Of a stretch of DNA of 5,686 nucleotides, positions 1 through 5,648 are shown one piece after another. A model generated the notes under the pieces. The model made no database searches. It was given only the letters and a program-made list of their open reading frames with translations, and was not told the DNA's origin. This DNA is from Treponema sp. UBA4232 (GTDB lineage: Bacteria; Spirochaetota; Spirochaetia; Treponematales; Treponemataceae). Positions within the stretch are counted from its first letter, which is position 1; each line of letters opens with the position of its first letter. The position numbers and the translations under genes were made by a program. The stretch covers positions 1 to 5,686 of the forward strand of contig DGXM01000077.1 in NCBI GenBank assembly GCA_002396325.1, read 5' to 3'.

Positions 1-638
1 TAGGGACCGTAGTTGTTGGAGCAGTTCGAGAGGGTTATTGGAAGACCAAATGTATGGTGATAGGCCATCACCAGATGGTCGCTTGAGGCCTTGCTTGCCG
101 AGTATGGGGAGCGCGGATCGTAGGGGGTGTTTTCGGTGAAGAAGCCTGTCTCTCCGAGGGATCCGTACACTTCGTCCGTCGAGATGTGGTGGAAGAGCAC
201 ATCGTCCCTTGGGTTGTCAAGGCTCACGTTCCAGTATTTTCTTGCGGTTTCGAGCAGATTGAATGTGCCGTTCACGTTTGTGCGTATGAATTCCCCTGGT
301 CCGAGGATTGAGCGGTCCACATGGCTTTCCGCCGCAAAATGAACCACCGTGTCGATGTCGTATTCCCTGAAGATTCTCTCTATCTGATTCTTGTCGCAGA
401 TGTCAACCTTTTCGAAGAAATATCTCTTGCCGCCGAATTCCTTTTCAACTTCGGAAAGGTTCTCCGGGTTTCCTGCATAGGTGAGAGAGTCCGCGTTCAC
501 GACCTTCCCGCTGAATTCCGAGTCCATGAAAGCCCTGCTTCCCGTTGCGCTTTTATTGAAGAGATAGTTTATGAAATTGCTGCCTATGAATCCGCAGCCT
601 CCTGTTACGAGTATGTTCCTTAATTTACGGCCGGACAT
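1..638 (-). CDS. rfbB: dTDP-glucose 4,6-dehydratase RfbB (3' end cut by window edge)
   Basis: RfbB converts dTDP-glucose to dTDP-4-keto-6-deoxyglucose, the second step of dTDP-L-rhamnose synthesis, in the cytoplasm. My translation of the minus strand gives 212 complete residues from ATG at 636-638. It shows the NAD-binding loop TGGCGFIGSN (12-21), an acidic residue ending strand 2 in NADSLTYAGN (48-57), FAAESHVDRS (101-110), the catalytic STDEVYG (153-159), the YSASK couple (Tyr179, Lys183) and NCSNNYGP just before the edge. These are the family signatures of this extended short-chain dehydrogenase; about 130-150 C-terminal residues are missing beyond base 1. A strong Shine-Dalgarno AGGGAGGA (643-650) sits five bases before the ATG. 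It lies 28 bases after rfbD, so the two are probably cotranscribed. Odd point: residues about 30-44 are an extra loop before the second beta strand, absent from typical RfbB. Confidence 0.97.
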   Translation of the reverse strand, partial: MSGRKLRNILVTGGCGFIGSNFINYLFNKSATGSRAFMDSEFSGKVVNADSLTYAGNPENLSEVEKEFGGKRYFFEKVDICDKNQIERIFREYDIDTVVHFAAESHVDRSILGPGEFIRTNVNGTFNLLETARKYWNVSLDNPRDDVLFHHISTDEVYGSLGETGFFTENTPYDPRSPYSASKASSDHLVMAYHHTFGLPITLSNCSNNYGP

Positions 639-666
639 GGAATCCTCCCTGTGTTTTTTGATGCCC

Positions 667-1626
667 TCAGCGTATGGCGAATGACGACGACTTCATGAAT
701 CTTTCAAGGCTGTCTTCCCAGGACGGAATCTTTATCTTAAGGAGTCTCTGGATTTTCTCTGTGCTGAGCACGGAGTAGGCGGGCCTTTTCGCTGGTGTCG
801 GACAGTCTGCGGTGGTGCATGGCTCTATGGCACAGTTCTGGGTTATCTTCTTGTGCTTTCTTCCGTATTCGAAAATCTTCTTTGCGAACTCGAACCAAGT
901 GGTGCTTCCCTGGTCAGTATAATGGTAGATTCCGTATGGAATGGCCGCATTCTTTCCGAAAAGACGGTGCGCATTGTCCGAAGTGTCGATTATCTTTATG
1001 ATTGCGGATGCAAGGTCTCCTGCGAATGTGGGGCATCCCCTCTGGTCGTCCACAACCTTCACGCTTTCATTCTGATTCATGGCCTTTGTCATCGTGTACA
1101 CGAAATTCCGTCCGTCGAATCCGTAGAGCCAGGACGTGCGGAGGATGTAGAACTGCGTCATTTCCTTCTGGATGGCGTCCTCTCCGCTTGATTTTGTGGC
1201 TCCGTAGATTCCCAGCGGCGACTTCGGGGAGTCCTCGGTGTACGGTGAGGATGCGCTTCCGTCGAACACATAGTCGGTGGAGATGTGTATGAGCTTTGCC
1301 CCTATCTTTCTTGTGGCCCGTGCTATGTTAAGTGCCCCGATGACGTTGAGTTTCTTTGCCTGCTCTTCGTTCGATTCCGCTCCGTCAACGTTTGTCCATG
1401 CGGCGCAGTTCACCACCCAGGTGATTTTTCTAGGAACCATTCCCTTTGCGGCCGTGCTTCCCGTCCTGTTTGCGGACCTGTCGTGCGCTTCTGCGAATGT
1501 GTCAAGAGCCTCGGGATCCGTGATGTCAACCTCGGACCCGCTTCCCACCCACGGTATGTTCTTCTGTGTCAACTGTCTTCCAAGCTCTGTTCCAAGCATG
1601 CCATTGCAACCGATAAGCCAAATCAT
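667..1626 (-). CDS. rfbD: dTDP-4-dehydrorhamnose reductase RfbD
   Basis: RfbD reduces dTDP-4-dehydrorhamnose to dTDP-L-rhamnose with NAD(P)H, the last step of the pathway. The 319-residue product has the nucleotide-binding loop GCNGMLG (6-12), DITD (34-37), NCAAWTNVDGAE (73-84), STDYVFDG (116-123), the catalytic pair Tyr141 and Lys145 in YGATK, LRTSWLYG (162-169), DQRGCPTFAGDLA (194-206) and the C-terminal TPAKRPAYSVLS (277-288), in the family order. It is somewhat longer than the usual 280-300 residues, mainly because of an extra segment at about 50-67 between helix and beta strand, containing ANRTGSTAAKGM. The start is supported by AAGAGG (1635-1640), eight bases upstream of ATG, and by a sigma-70-like promoter at 1654-1682. 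It is first in the minus-strand unit, with rfbB following. The short C-terminal tail after the family core looks unconserved. Confidence 0.97.
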   Translation of the reverse strand: MIWLIGCNGMLGTELGRQLTQKNIPWVGSGSEVDITDPEALDTFAEAHDRSANRTGSTAAKGMVPRKITWVVNCAAWTNVDGAESNEEQAKKLNVIGALNIARATRKIGAKLIHISTDYVFDGSASSPYTEDSPKSPLGIYGATKSSGEDAIQKEMTQFYILRTSWLYGFDGRNFVYTMTKAMNQNESVKVVDDQRGCPTFAGDLASAIIKIIDTSDNAHRLFGKNAAIPYGIYHYTDQGSTTWFEFAKKIFEYGRKHKKITQNCAIEPCTTADCPTPAKRPAYSVLSTEKIQRLLKIKIPSWEDSLERFMKSSSFAIR

Positions 1627-1653
1627 CTTCCGTACCTCTTTGTTCTTGAACTG

Positions 1654-1682
1654 ATTATAAATGGAAAGGAACTCTTAATCAA
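1654..1682 (-). promoter_or_regulatory. sigma-70-type promoter for rfbD-rfbB
   Basis: Read on the minus strand, TTGATT (bases 1677-1682) and a perfect TATAAT (1654-1659) are separated by exactly 17 bases. A start near 1647 would give a leader of about 20 bases carrying the rfbD Shine-Dalgarno. Position, orientation and spacing all fit; no transcript data are available. Confidence 0.75.
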
Positions 1683-1737
1683 GGGCATCTCTAAAAACTC
1701 ATTGAGGAGCAATCTGATGTGCTAGAATTTTGTAGAG

Positions 1738-1766
1738 TTGATTTGAGACGGGTGTGGGACTATAAT
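1738..1766 (+). promoter_or_regulatory. sigma-70-type promoter for the NusG-paralog gene
   Basis: TTGATT (1738-1743) and a perfect TATAAT (1761-1766) are 17 bases apart. The start point would fall near 1772-1774, immediately before or at the Shine-Dalgarno, so the mRNA would have a leader of only about 10-12 bases. It diverges from the rfbD promoter, the two -35 boxes being about 55 bases apart. An upstream extended -10-like TGCTAGAAT (1720-1728) lacks a well-placed -35 and is less likely. Confidence 0.75.
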
Positions 1767-1773
1767 TTCAACC

Positions 1774-1778
1774 GGAGG
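1774..1778 (+). promoter_or_regulatory. Shine-Dalgarno deciding the start of the NusG paralog
   Basis: GGAGG ends five bases before ATG 1784 but only two bases before the in-frame TTG 1781. The spacing favours ATG 1784 as the start. Confidence 0.8.
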
Positions 1779-1783
1779 ATTTG

Positions 1784-2299
1784 ATGGAGTACTACTGCAT
1801 GATGGTGAAGACAGGCGGTGAAGAGGTCTACAAAAAAGAGGCCGAGAAAGTCCTTGCTGAAACAAATCCGGGATCCGCCGTATATTTTTTCAAAAAAATC
1901 ATGCGCACGAAAAAAGGGCTGAATTACGAGCAGGCTCTTTTCCCCGGCTACGTATTCCTTCAGATTCCCTCTCTCAAGCCGGAAGTGACAGCCCCCCTGA
2001 GAAAGTGTCCCGGCTTCTACCATTTCCTGCGCTCGAATTCGGACATCACCCCTCTTTGCGGAAAGGATTTGGATTACATAAAGAATCTTCTGGGATTCGG
2101 CGAAGTGCAGGGAATTTCAAAGGCTTATTTCGACGAGAATATGCGCATAGTGATTACGGAGGGTCCTCTTGTGGGATTCTCGGGAAACATCATAAAGGTG
2201 AACCGCAAAAGACAGCGCGTCACCGTGATGCTGGACATGTTCAACAGTTCCATGAAATTCGACATGACCTACGACATGATTGAGAAATCCCCTTCATGA
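1784..2299 (+). CDS. loaP: NusG-family specialised antiterminator, LoaP-like
   Basis: This 171-residue protein is a NusG paralog. The N-terminal NGN domain spans about 1-105 and starts YYCMMVKTGGEE, with the family core ALFPGYVFLQ at 51-60 and FYHFLRSNSDITPL at 78-91. A KOW domain spans about 120-150 (IVITEGPLVGFSGNIIKVNR, 122-141). NusG paralogs contact RNA polymerase through NGN and make it resistant to pausing or termination. The VKTGGEE start and the GPL-x-G-x-x-G-x-I-x-K-V-x-R KOW pattern match my memory of the LoaP group (Firmicutes, Actinobacteria, Spirochaetes) better than housekeeping NusG. Its location supports a specialised role: there is no secE or rplK nearby, and it sits immediately ahead of gmd-fcl-permease. 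ATG 1784 is chosen over TTG 1781 on Shine-Dalgarno spacing. No terminator is visible after it, so read-through into gmd is possible. RfaH or UpxY-type assignment is the alternative. The NusG family is near certain; the LoaP subgroup is probable. Confidence 0.93.
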   Translation: MEYYCMMVKTGGEEVYKKEAEKVLAETNPGSAVYFFKKIMRTKKGLNYEQALFPGYVFLQIPSLKPEVTAPLRKCPGFYHFLRSNSDITPLCGKDLDYIKNLLGFGEVQGISKAYFDENMRIVITEGPLVGFSGNIIKVNRKRQRVTVMLDMFNSSMKFDMTYDMIEKSPS

Positions 2300-2317
2300 A
2301 CATCTGATCTTAGGGAA

Positions 2318-2346
2318 TTGACAGACTTTGCAATCCGTTCTATTAT
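2318..2346 (+). promoter_or_regulatory. strong sigma-70-type promoter for the gmd operon
   Basis: A consensus TTGACA (2318-2323) and TATTAT (2341-2346) are 17 bases apart; a perfect TATAAT overlaps at 2344-2349 but at 20-base spacing. The -35 begins 18 bases after the NusG-paralog stop. Transcription from about 2353 would give a leader of roughly 190 bases before gmd. Confidence 0.78.
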
Positions 2347-2352
2347 AATAAG

Positions 2353-2545
2353 AAACTCTTTTTTCAAGGGGCACAATCAGTCACAGCTACCTATGATGCA
2401 TGTTAGATGCGTAGGCAAGCACGGCGTTCACAGCACCTTCGCGCGGAGGTTCCGCGTGGCGTACCGAAAGGCTTCTGCTGAGTACGGAAGGGCGGAGCCG
2501 TGCAATTTGGACTGAAAAACACATTTTTTATATCGAGGATTATCA
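2353..2545 (+). promoter_or_regulatory. long structured 5' leader of the gmd operon
   Basis: This is the untranslated stretch between the predicted start point and gmd. It holds a small stem CCTATG/CGTAGG (2390-2395 with 2410-2415), then the GC-rich folded element at 2419-2503, then a T6 run (2524-2529) and the gmd Shine-Dalgarno. The T-run has no GC stem directly before it, so I do not call a terminator. Because the gene just upstream encodes a LoaP-like antiterminator, and the Bacillus velezensis LoaP is known to bind an RNA hairpin in target leaders, this leader is a candidate recognition site. That role is inference. Confidence 0.55.
2419..2503 (+). repeat. palindromic, multi-stem element in the gmd leader
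   Basis: Hand folding finds nested complementarity. The outer stem is GCACGGC (2419-2425) with GCCGTGC (2497-2503), extended by TTC/GGA (2427-2429 with 2494-2496). An inner stem CCTTC (2436-2440) pairs with GAAGG (2487-2491) and encloses two hairpins: CGCGGA-GGT-TCCGCG (2442-2456) and CGTAC/GTACG (2460-2464 with 2482-2486). The result resembles a three-way junction. It may be a protein-binding RNA, or a REP- or MITE-like dispersed repeat; flanking AA on both sides is too short to count as a target-site duplication. No transposase is present. Only one copy is in the window, so repeat status cannot be judged here. Confidence 0.5.
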
Positions 2546-3625
2546 ATGGCAGACAAAATCGCTCTCATCACAGGAATTACCGGACAGGACGGATCCTTTC
2601 TTGCAGAATTTCTTTTGGACAAGGGTTACGAGGTGCACGGAATCATCCGCCGCTCATCGTCGTTCAACACCGGCAGAATCGAGCACCTGTATATAGATGA
2701 TTTGATTGAGGATATGCACAAGGACAAAAAAGTGAAGCTCCACTACGGCGACCTCACCGACAGCGAAAGCCTCATCCGCCTTATCCGCGAGATAAAACCC
2801 ACTGAAATCTACAATCTTGCCGCCCAGAGCCATGTGAAGGTGAGTTTCGATGTTCCTGAATACACCGCGGACACCGATGCAACAGGAGTCCTCCGCATTC
2901 TTGAGGCCGTTCATTTCCTGGACATGGAAAAGACCTGCCGCATTTATCAGGCTTCAACTTCGGAACTCTTCGGACTGGTTCAGGAAGTGCCGCAGAAGGA
3001 GACGACCCCGTTCTACCCGAGAAGCCCCTATGCGGTTGCAAAGCTGTACGGCTATTGGATAATGAAAAATTATCGTGAAAGCTATGGAATGTTCTGTGCA
3101 AACGGAATTCTCTTCAACCACGAATCTGAGCGCCGCGGTGAAACATTTGTTACAAGGAAAATCACATTGGCCGCAAGCCGAATCGCTCAGGGATTTCAGA
3201 AAAAGCTTTATCTTGGAAACTTGAACGCACTGCGTGACTGGGGATATGCCAAAGACTATGTGGAATGTATGTGGCTGATTCTGCAGCAGGAAAAACCGGA
3301 TGATTTTGTTGTTGCAACCGGTGAGCAGCATTCCGTGCGCGAGTTCTGTCTGCTTGCATTCAAGGAAGCCGGAATCGACATTGAATTCAAGGGCGAGGGA
3401 GTCGATGAAAAGGGCTTCGACAAAAAGACTGGCGAGGTCCTGATTGAAGTGGATCCCAAGTATTTCCGTCCTGCCGAAGTGGAGACCCTTCTGGGAGACC
3501 CGACAAAGGCAAAGACCAGACTCGGTTGGAATCCCACAAAGACAAGCTTCCCCGAACTGGTGCATATAATGATGCAGCACGACATGGATTACGTGAAGAA
3601 CGAAAGGGTAACAAGAGCAAGATAA
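2546..3625 (+). CDS. gmd: GDP-mannose 4,6-dehydratase Gmd
   Basis: Gmd converts GDP-D-mannose to GDP-4-keto-6-deoxy-D-mannose, the committed step toward GDP-L-fucose and related 6-deoxyhexoses. The 359-residue product is full length for the family. Visible signatures are the nucleotide loop GITGQDGS (10-17), the NADP-binding RRSSSFNTGRIEHLY (35-49), HYGDLTD (66-72), NLAAQSHVKVSFD (90-102), catalytic Thr138, Ser139 and Glu140 in STSELFG, the couple Tyr162 and Lys166 in YAVAK, and the substrate-binding ILFNHESERRGETFVTRKIT (188-207), followed by RDWGYAKDYVE (230-240). GAGGA (2535-2539) precedes the ATG at suitable spacing. It is preceded by its own strong promoter and a long leader, and followed after 106 bases by fcl, which uses its product. 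No frameshift or missing catalytic residue is seen. Confidence 0.98.
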   Translation: MADKIALITGITGQDGSFLAEFLLDKGYEVHGIIRRSSSFNTGRIEHLYIDDLIEDMHKDKKVKLHYGDLTDSESLIRLIREIKPTEIYNLAAQSHVKVSFDVPEYTADTDATGVLRILEAVHFLDMEKTCRIYQASTSELFGLVQEVPQKETTPFYPRSPYAVAKLYGYWIMKNYRESYGMFCANGILFNHESERRGETFVTRKITLAASRIAQGFQKKLYLGNLNALRDWGYAKDYVECMWLILQQEKPDDFVVATGEQHSVREFCLLAFKEAGIDIEFKGEGVDEKGFDKKTGEVLIEVDPKYFRPAEVETLLGDPTKAKTRLGWNPTKTSFPELVHIMMQHDMDYVKNERVTRAR

Positions 3626-3720
3626 TTCGCAATGTATGAACTTCAGTTCAGCGGATATTGAAAGAATATTATTCGTAAAGTGAATGATTACAAAGGCATA
3701 CTATACTATAAATAATCATC

Positions 3721-3726
3721 GGGAGA
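3721..3726 (+). promoter_or_regulatory. Shine-Dalgarno deciding the fcl TTG start
   Basis: GGGAGA lies five bases before TTG 3732. The upstream in-frame ATG 3684 has only AAAG-type purines before it, so the TTG is preferred. The family N-terminus also begins at this point. Confidence 0.72.
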
Positions 3727-3731
3727 TTGAT

Positions 3732-4709
3732 TTGGAAAAGAATTCAAAGATTTTCGTGGCAGGTCACCGTGGACTTGTCGGCGGGGCAATTCTTAGAAAT
3801 TTAAGGGACAAAGGTTATTCAAACATTATCACAAGAACCCACAGCGAGCTTGATCTTTGCTGTCAGGCGGAGGTCAATGAGTTTTTTGAGAAGGAAAAGC
3901 CTGAGTATGTTTTTCTTGCGGCGGCTCATGTCGGGGGTATCGGAATCAACTCCGAGCATCCGGCCCGGTTTATTTATGACAATATGATGATTGGATTCAA
4001 TGTTGTCGAAGCATCCCGGCAGAACGGAGTTAAAAAGCTTATGAATCTCGGTTCAACCTGCATCTATCCGAAGATGGCTCCCCAGCCGCTTGAGGAAAAG
4101 TCTCTTTTGACAGGAGCACTTGAACCCACAAACGATGCATATGCAATGGCGAAAATCAGTGTAATAAAGTTGTGCCAGAAGTACAATTTTGAGTACGGAA
4201 CGAATTATCTTTCGGTGATGCCCACGAATCTTTATGGTCCGGGTGACAACTACGACCTTGCAGGAAGCCATGTCCTTCCGGCTCTAATCCGCAAATTCGA
4301 CGATGCAAAAAAGAGCGGAAAAGACGAGGTTTTTCTTTGGGGCGATGGAAGTCCTCTGAGAGAATTCCTATACAGTGAAGATTTGGCAGATGCCGTCGTG
4401 TATCTTATGGAAAACTGCGATGCAAAGGATCTTCTTCCCGAAAGCTTTGTGAACGTTGGAACGGGCGAGGAGCACACAATCAAGGAAATCGCGGGAATGG
4501 TGAAGGATGTGGTTTATGCCGATGCACCTGGACGGGAGTGTAAAATCAACTGGGACAGCTCAAAGCCGAACGGAACACCGCGGAAACTCTGCAATATCTC
4601 AAAACTTGCAAAACTCGGATGGAAGCCTAAGATGGACTTCAAGAAAGGCATAGAACTGAGCTATCAGGACTACCTCTCCGGCGGTGGAAATTTGACCAAG
4701 CGTCACTGA
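3732..4709 (+). CDS. fcl: GDP-L-fucose synthase Fcl (TTG start)
   Basis: Fcl (WcaG) epimerises GDP-4-keto-6-deoxymannose at C3 and C5 and reduces C4 with NADPH, yielding GDP-L-fucose; it completes the route begun by Gmd. From TTG 3732 the product is 325 residues, close to the 321 of E. coli. It shows GHRGLVGGAI (11-20), RTHSELDL (35-42), AAAHVGGI (63-70), catalytic Ser108 within LGSTCIYP (106-113), Tyr137 and Lys141 in YAMAK, Cys110 and His180 matching the epimerase acid-base residues known in E. coli, and the MPTNLYGPGDN run (163-173). An upstream in-frame ATG (3684) would add 16 residues rich in Tyr, Asn and Ile that match nothing I know in the family and sit in an AT-rich spacer. The TTG has the better Shine-Dalgarno. 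It is 106 bases after gmd and 61 bases before the permease. Confidence 0.96.
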   Translation: MEKNSKIFVAGHRGLVGGAILRNLRDKGYSNIITRTHSELDLCCQAEVNEFFEKEKPEYVFLAAAHVGGIGINSEHPARFIYDNMMIGFNVVEASRQNGVKKLMNLGSTCIYPKMAPQPLEEKSLLTGALEPTNDAYAMAKISVIKLCQKYNFEYGTNYLSVMPTNLYGPGDNYDLAGSHVLPALIRKFDDAKKSGKDEVFLWGDGSPLREFLYSEDLADAVVYLMENCDAKDLLPESFVNVGTGEEHTIKEIAGMVKDVVYADAPGRECKINWDSSKPNGTPRKLCNISKLAKLGWKPKMDFKKGIELSYQDYLSGGGNLTKRH

Positions 4710-4770
4710 GCGGTGTCAGATTTTTCTGGGACTCTGTAGCTGTTTAATGTGATAAAAAAAGGAATATAAC

Positions 4771-5628
4771 TTGGAAACTAAAGCAGAAAAAGAGCAGTGG
4801 ACAAAGGTCATCACGGCAAAGCACCGTCTTCTTGACCTGCATCTGAAGGATGTGTGGACTTACCGTGACCTCATAAGACAGTTCATCAAAAGGGACTTCA
4901 TCACACAGTACAAGCAGACGATTCTGGGACCGCTTTGGTATCTTGTGCAGCCAGTCATGTCTTCCATCGTGTACATCTTCATCTTCGGACGTCTTGCGGG
5001 AATAGGAACAGACGGGGTCCCGCAGATTCTTTTCTACTTCGGGGGCACCATGCTTTGGACATTCTTCACCGGATGCCTTACGGGCTGCTCAAATGTTTTT
5101 TTGACCAATCAGGGCATTTTCAGCAAGGTCTACTTTCCGCGGCTCACGGTTCCCATAAGTCTTGCGGCCGGACAGATTATCAGACTTTTGATTCAGTTCT
5201 CCCTTCTTGTGTGCATTTATCTCTTCTATATGATTACGGGGACAAGATTCCACATCACATGGATGATTGTGCTTTACCCGTTCATCGTGGCTTGGATCGG
5301 AATACTCGGAACAAGCATAGGACTCATAGTCTCTTCCCTCACGACAAAATACCGCGACCTCATCCAGCTGCTGAATTTCGGCATACAGCTTGCAATGTAC
5401 GCAACTCCGGTTGTCTATCCCTTGAGCGAGGCCCCTGAGAAATTCCGCTGGCTCTATTACATCAACCCGATGAGTGCCCCGATGGAACTCTCCAGAATCA
5501 GTCTTTACGGAGCCGGTTCAGTTCCGGTGGATATGCTTTTTATCAGCCTTGGATTCACAGCGGTACTTGCCTTCTTCGGCCTTGTCCTGTTCACCAAAAA
5601 CGAAAGAAACTTTGTGGATGTGATTTAG
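4771..5628 (+). CDS. ABC-2 type polysaccharide export permease (Wzm/TagG family, TTG start)
   Basis: This is the membrane subunit of an ABC exporter that moves lipid-linked polysaccharide or teichoic-type polymer across the inner membrane; two copies normally pair with two ATPase (Wzt/TagH) subunits. The 285-residue protein has a charged cytoplasmic N-terminus (1-50) and about six hydrophobic segments (roughly 52-75, 86-106, 128-154, 163-190, 199-217, 253-274). Family motifs are LGPLWYLVQPV (52-62), KVYFPR (119-124), KYRDL (193-197), TPVVYP (212-217), INPM (231-234) and the C-terminal FVDVI. The start is TTG 4771, supported by AAAGGA (4758-4763) seven bases upstream and by full coverage of the cytoplasmic N-terminal helix. 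Its length is normal. It follows fcl by 61 bases without a terminator, so it is likely in the same transcript. KpsM-type capsule permeases are related, but the motifs fit Wzm/TagG better. Which glycan is carried cannot be told from this protein. Confidence 0.94.
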   Translation: METKAEKEQWTKVITAKHRLLDLHLKDVWTYRDLIRQFIKRDFITQYKQTILGPLWYLVQPVMSSIVYIFIFGRLAGIGTDGVPQILFYFGGTMLWTFFTGCLTGCSNVFLTNQGIFSKVYFPRLTVPISLAAGQIIRLLIQFSLLVCIYLFYMITGTRFHITWMIVLYPFIVAWIGILGTSIGLIVSSLTTKYRDLIQLLNFGIQLAMYATPVVYPLSEAPEKFRWLYYINPMSAPMELSRISLYGAGSVPVDMLFISLGFTAVLAFFGLVLFTKNERNFVDVI

Positions 5629-5648
5629 AATATATGATATGCTGTACA

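Noticed and set aside
127..623. Plus-strand open frames opposite rfbB
   Set aside because: The minus strand encodes a clear RfbB with catalytic motifs throughout; the opposite frames show no family motif.
795..1725. Plus-strand open frames opposite rfbD
   Set aside because: They are antisense to a complete RfbD, lack recognisable domains and have no supporting ribosome sites.
2318..2515. Open frame on the plus strand across the loaP-gmd interval
   Set aside because: Its first codon is the TTG of the gmd -35 box, it has no Shine-Dalgarno, and its sequence is what the palindromic element would encode by chance. The promoter and RNA-fold reading explains the region better.
2497..2529. Intrinsic terminator before gmd (GC stem then T6)
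   Set aside because: About 20 unpaired bases separate the stem from the T-run, so this is not a canonical terminator, although an alternative fold cannot be excluded.
2954..3585. Long minus-strand open frames opposite gmd
   Set aside because: They arise from codon bias of the conserved gmd gene; the translations are Cys- and His-rich without any known motif.
4717..4728. CAGA-TTTT-TCTG hairpin after fcl as a terminator
   Set aside because: The stem is only four pairs and no T-tract follows, so it cannot be supported as a terminator.
5611..5638. Promoter at the right edge (TTTGTG and TATGAT)
   Set aside because: The -35 match is poor, the boxes overlap the permease end, and the next gene is likely cotranscribed.
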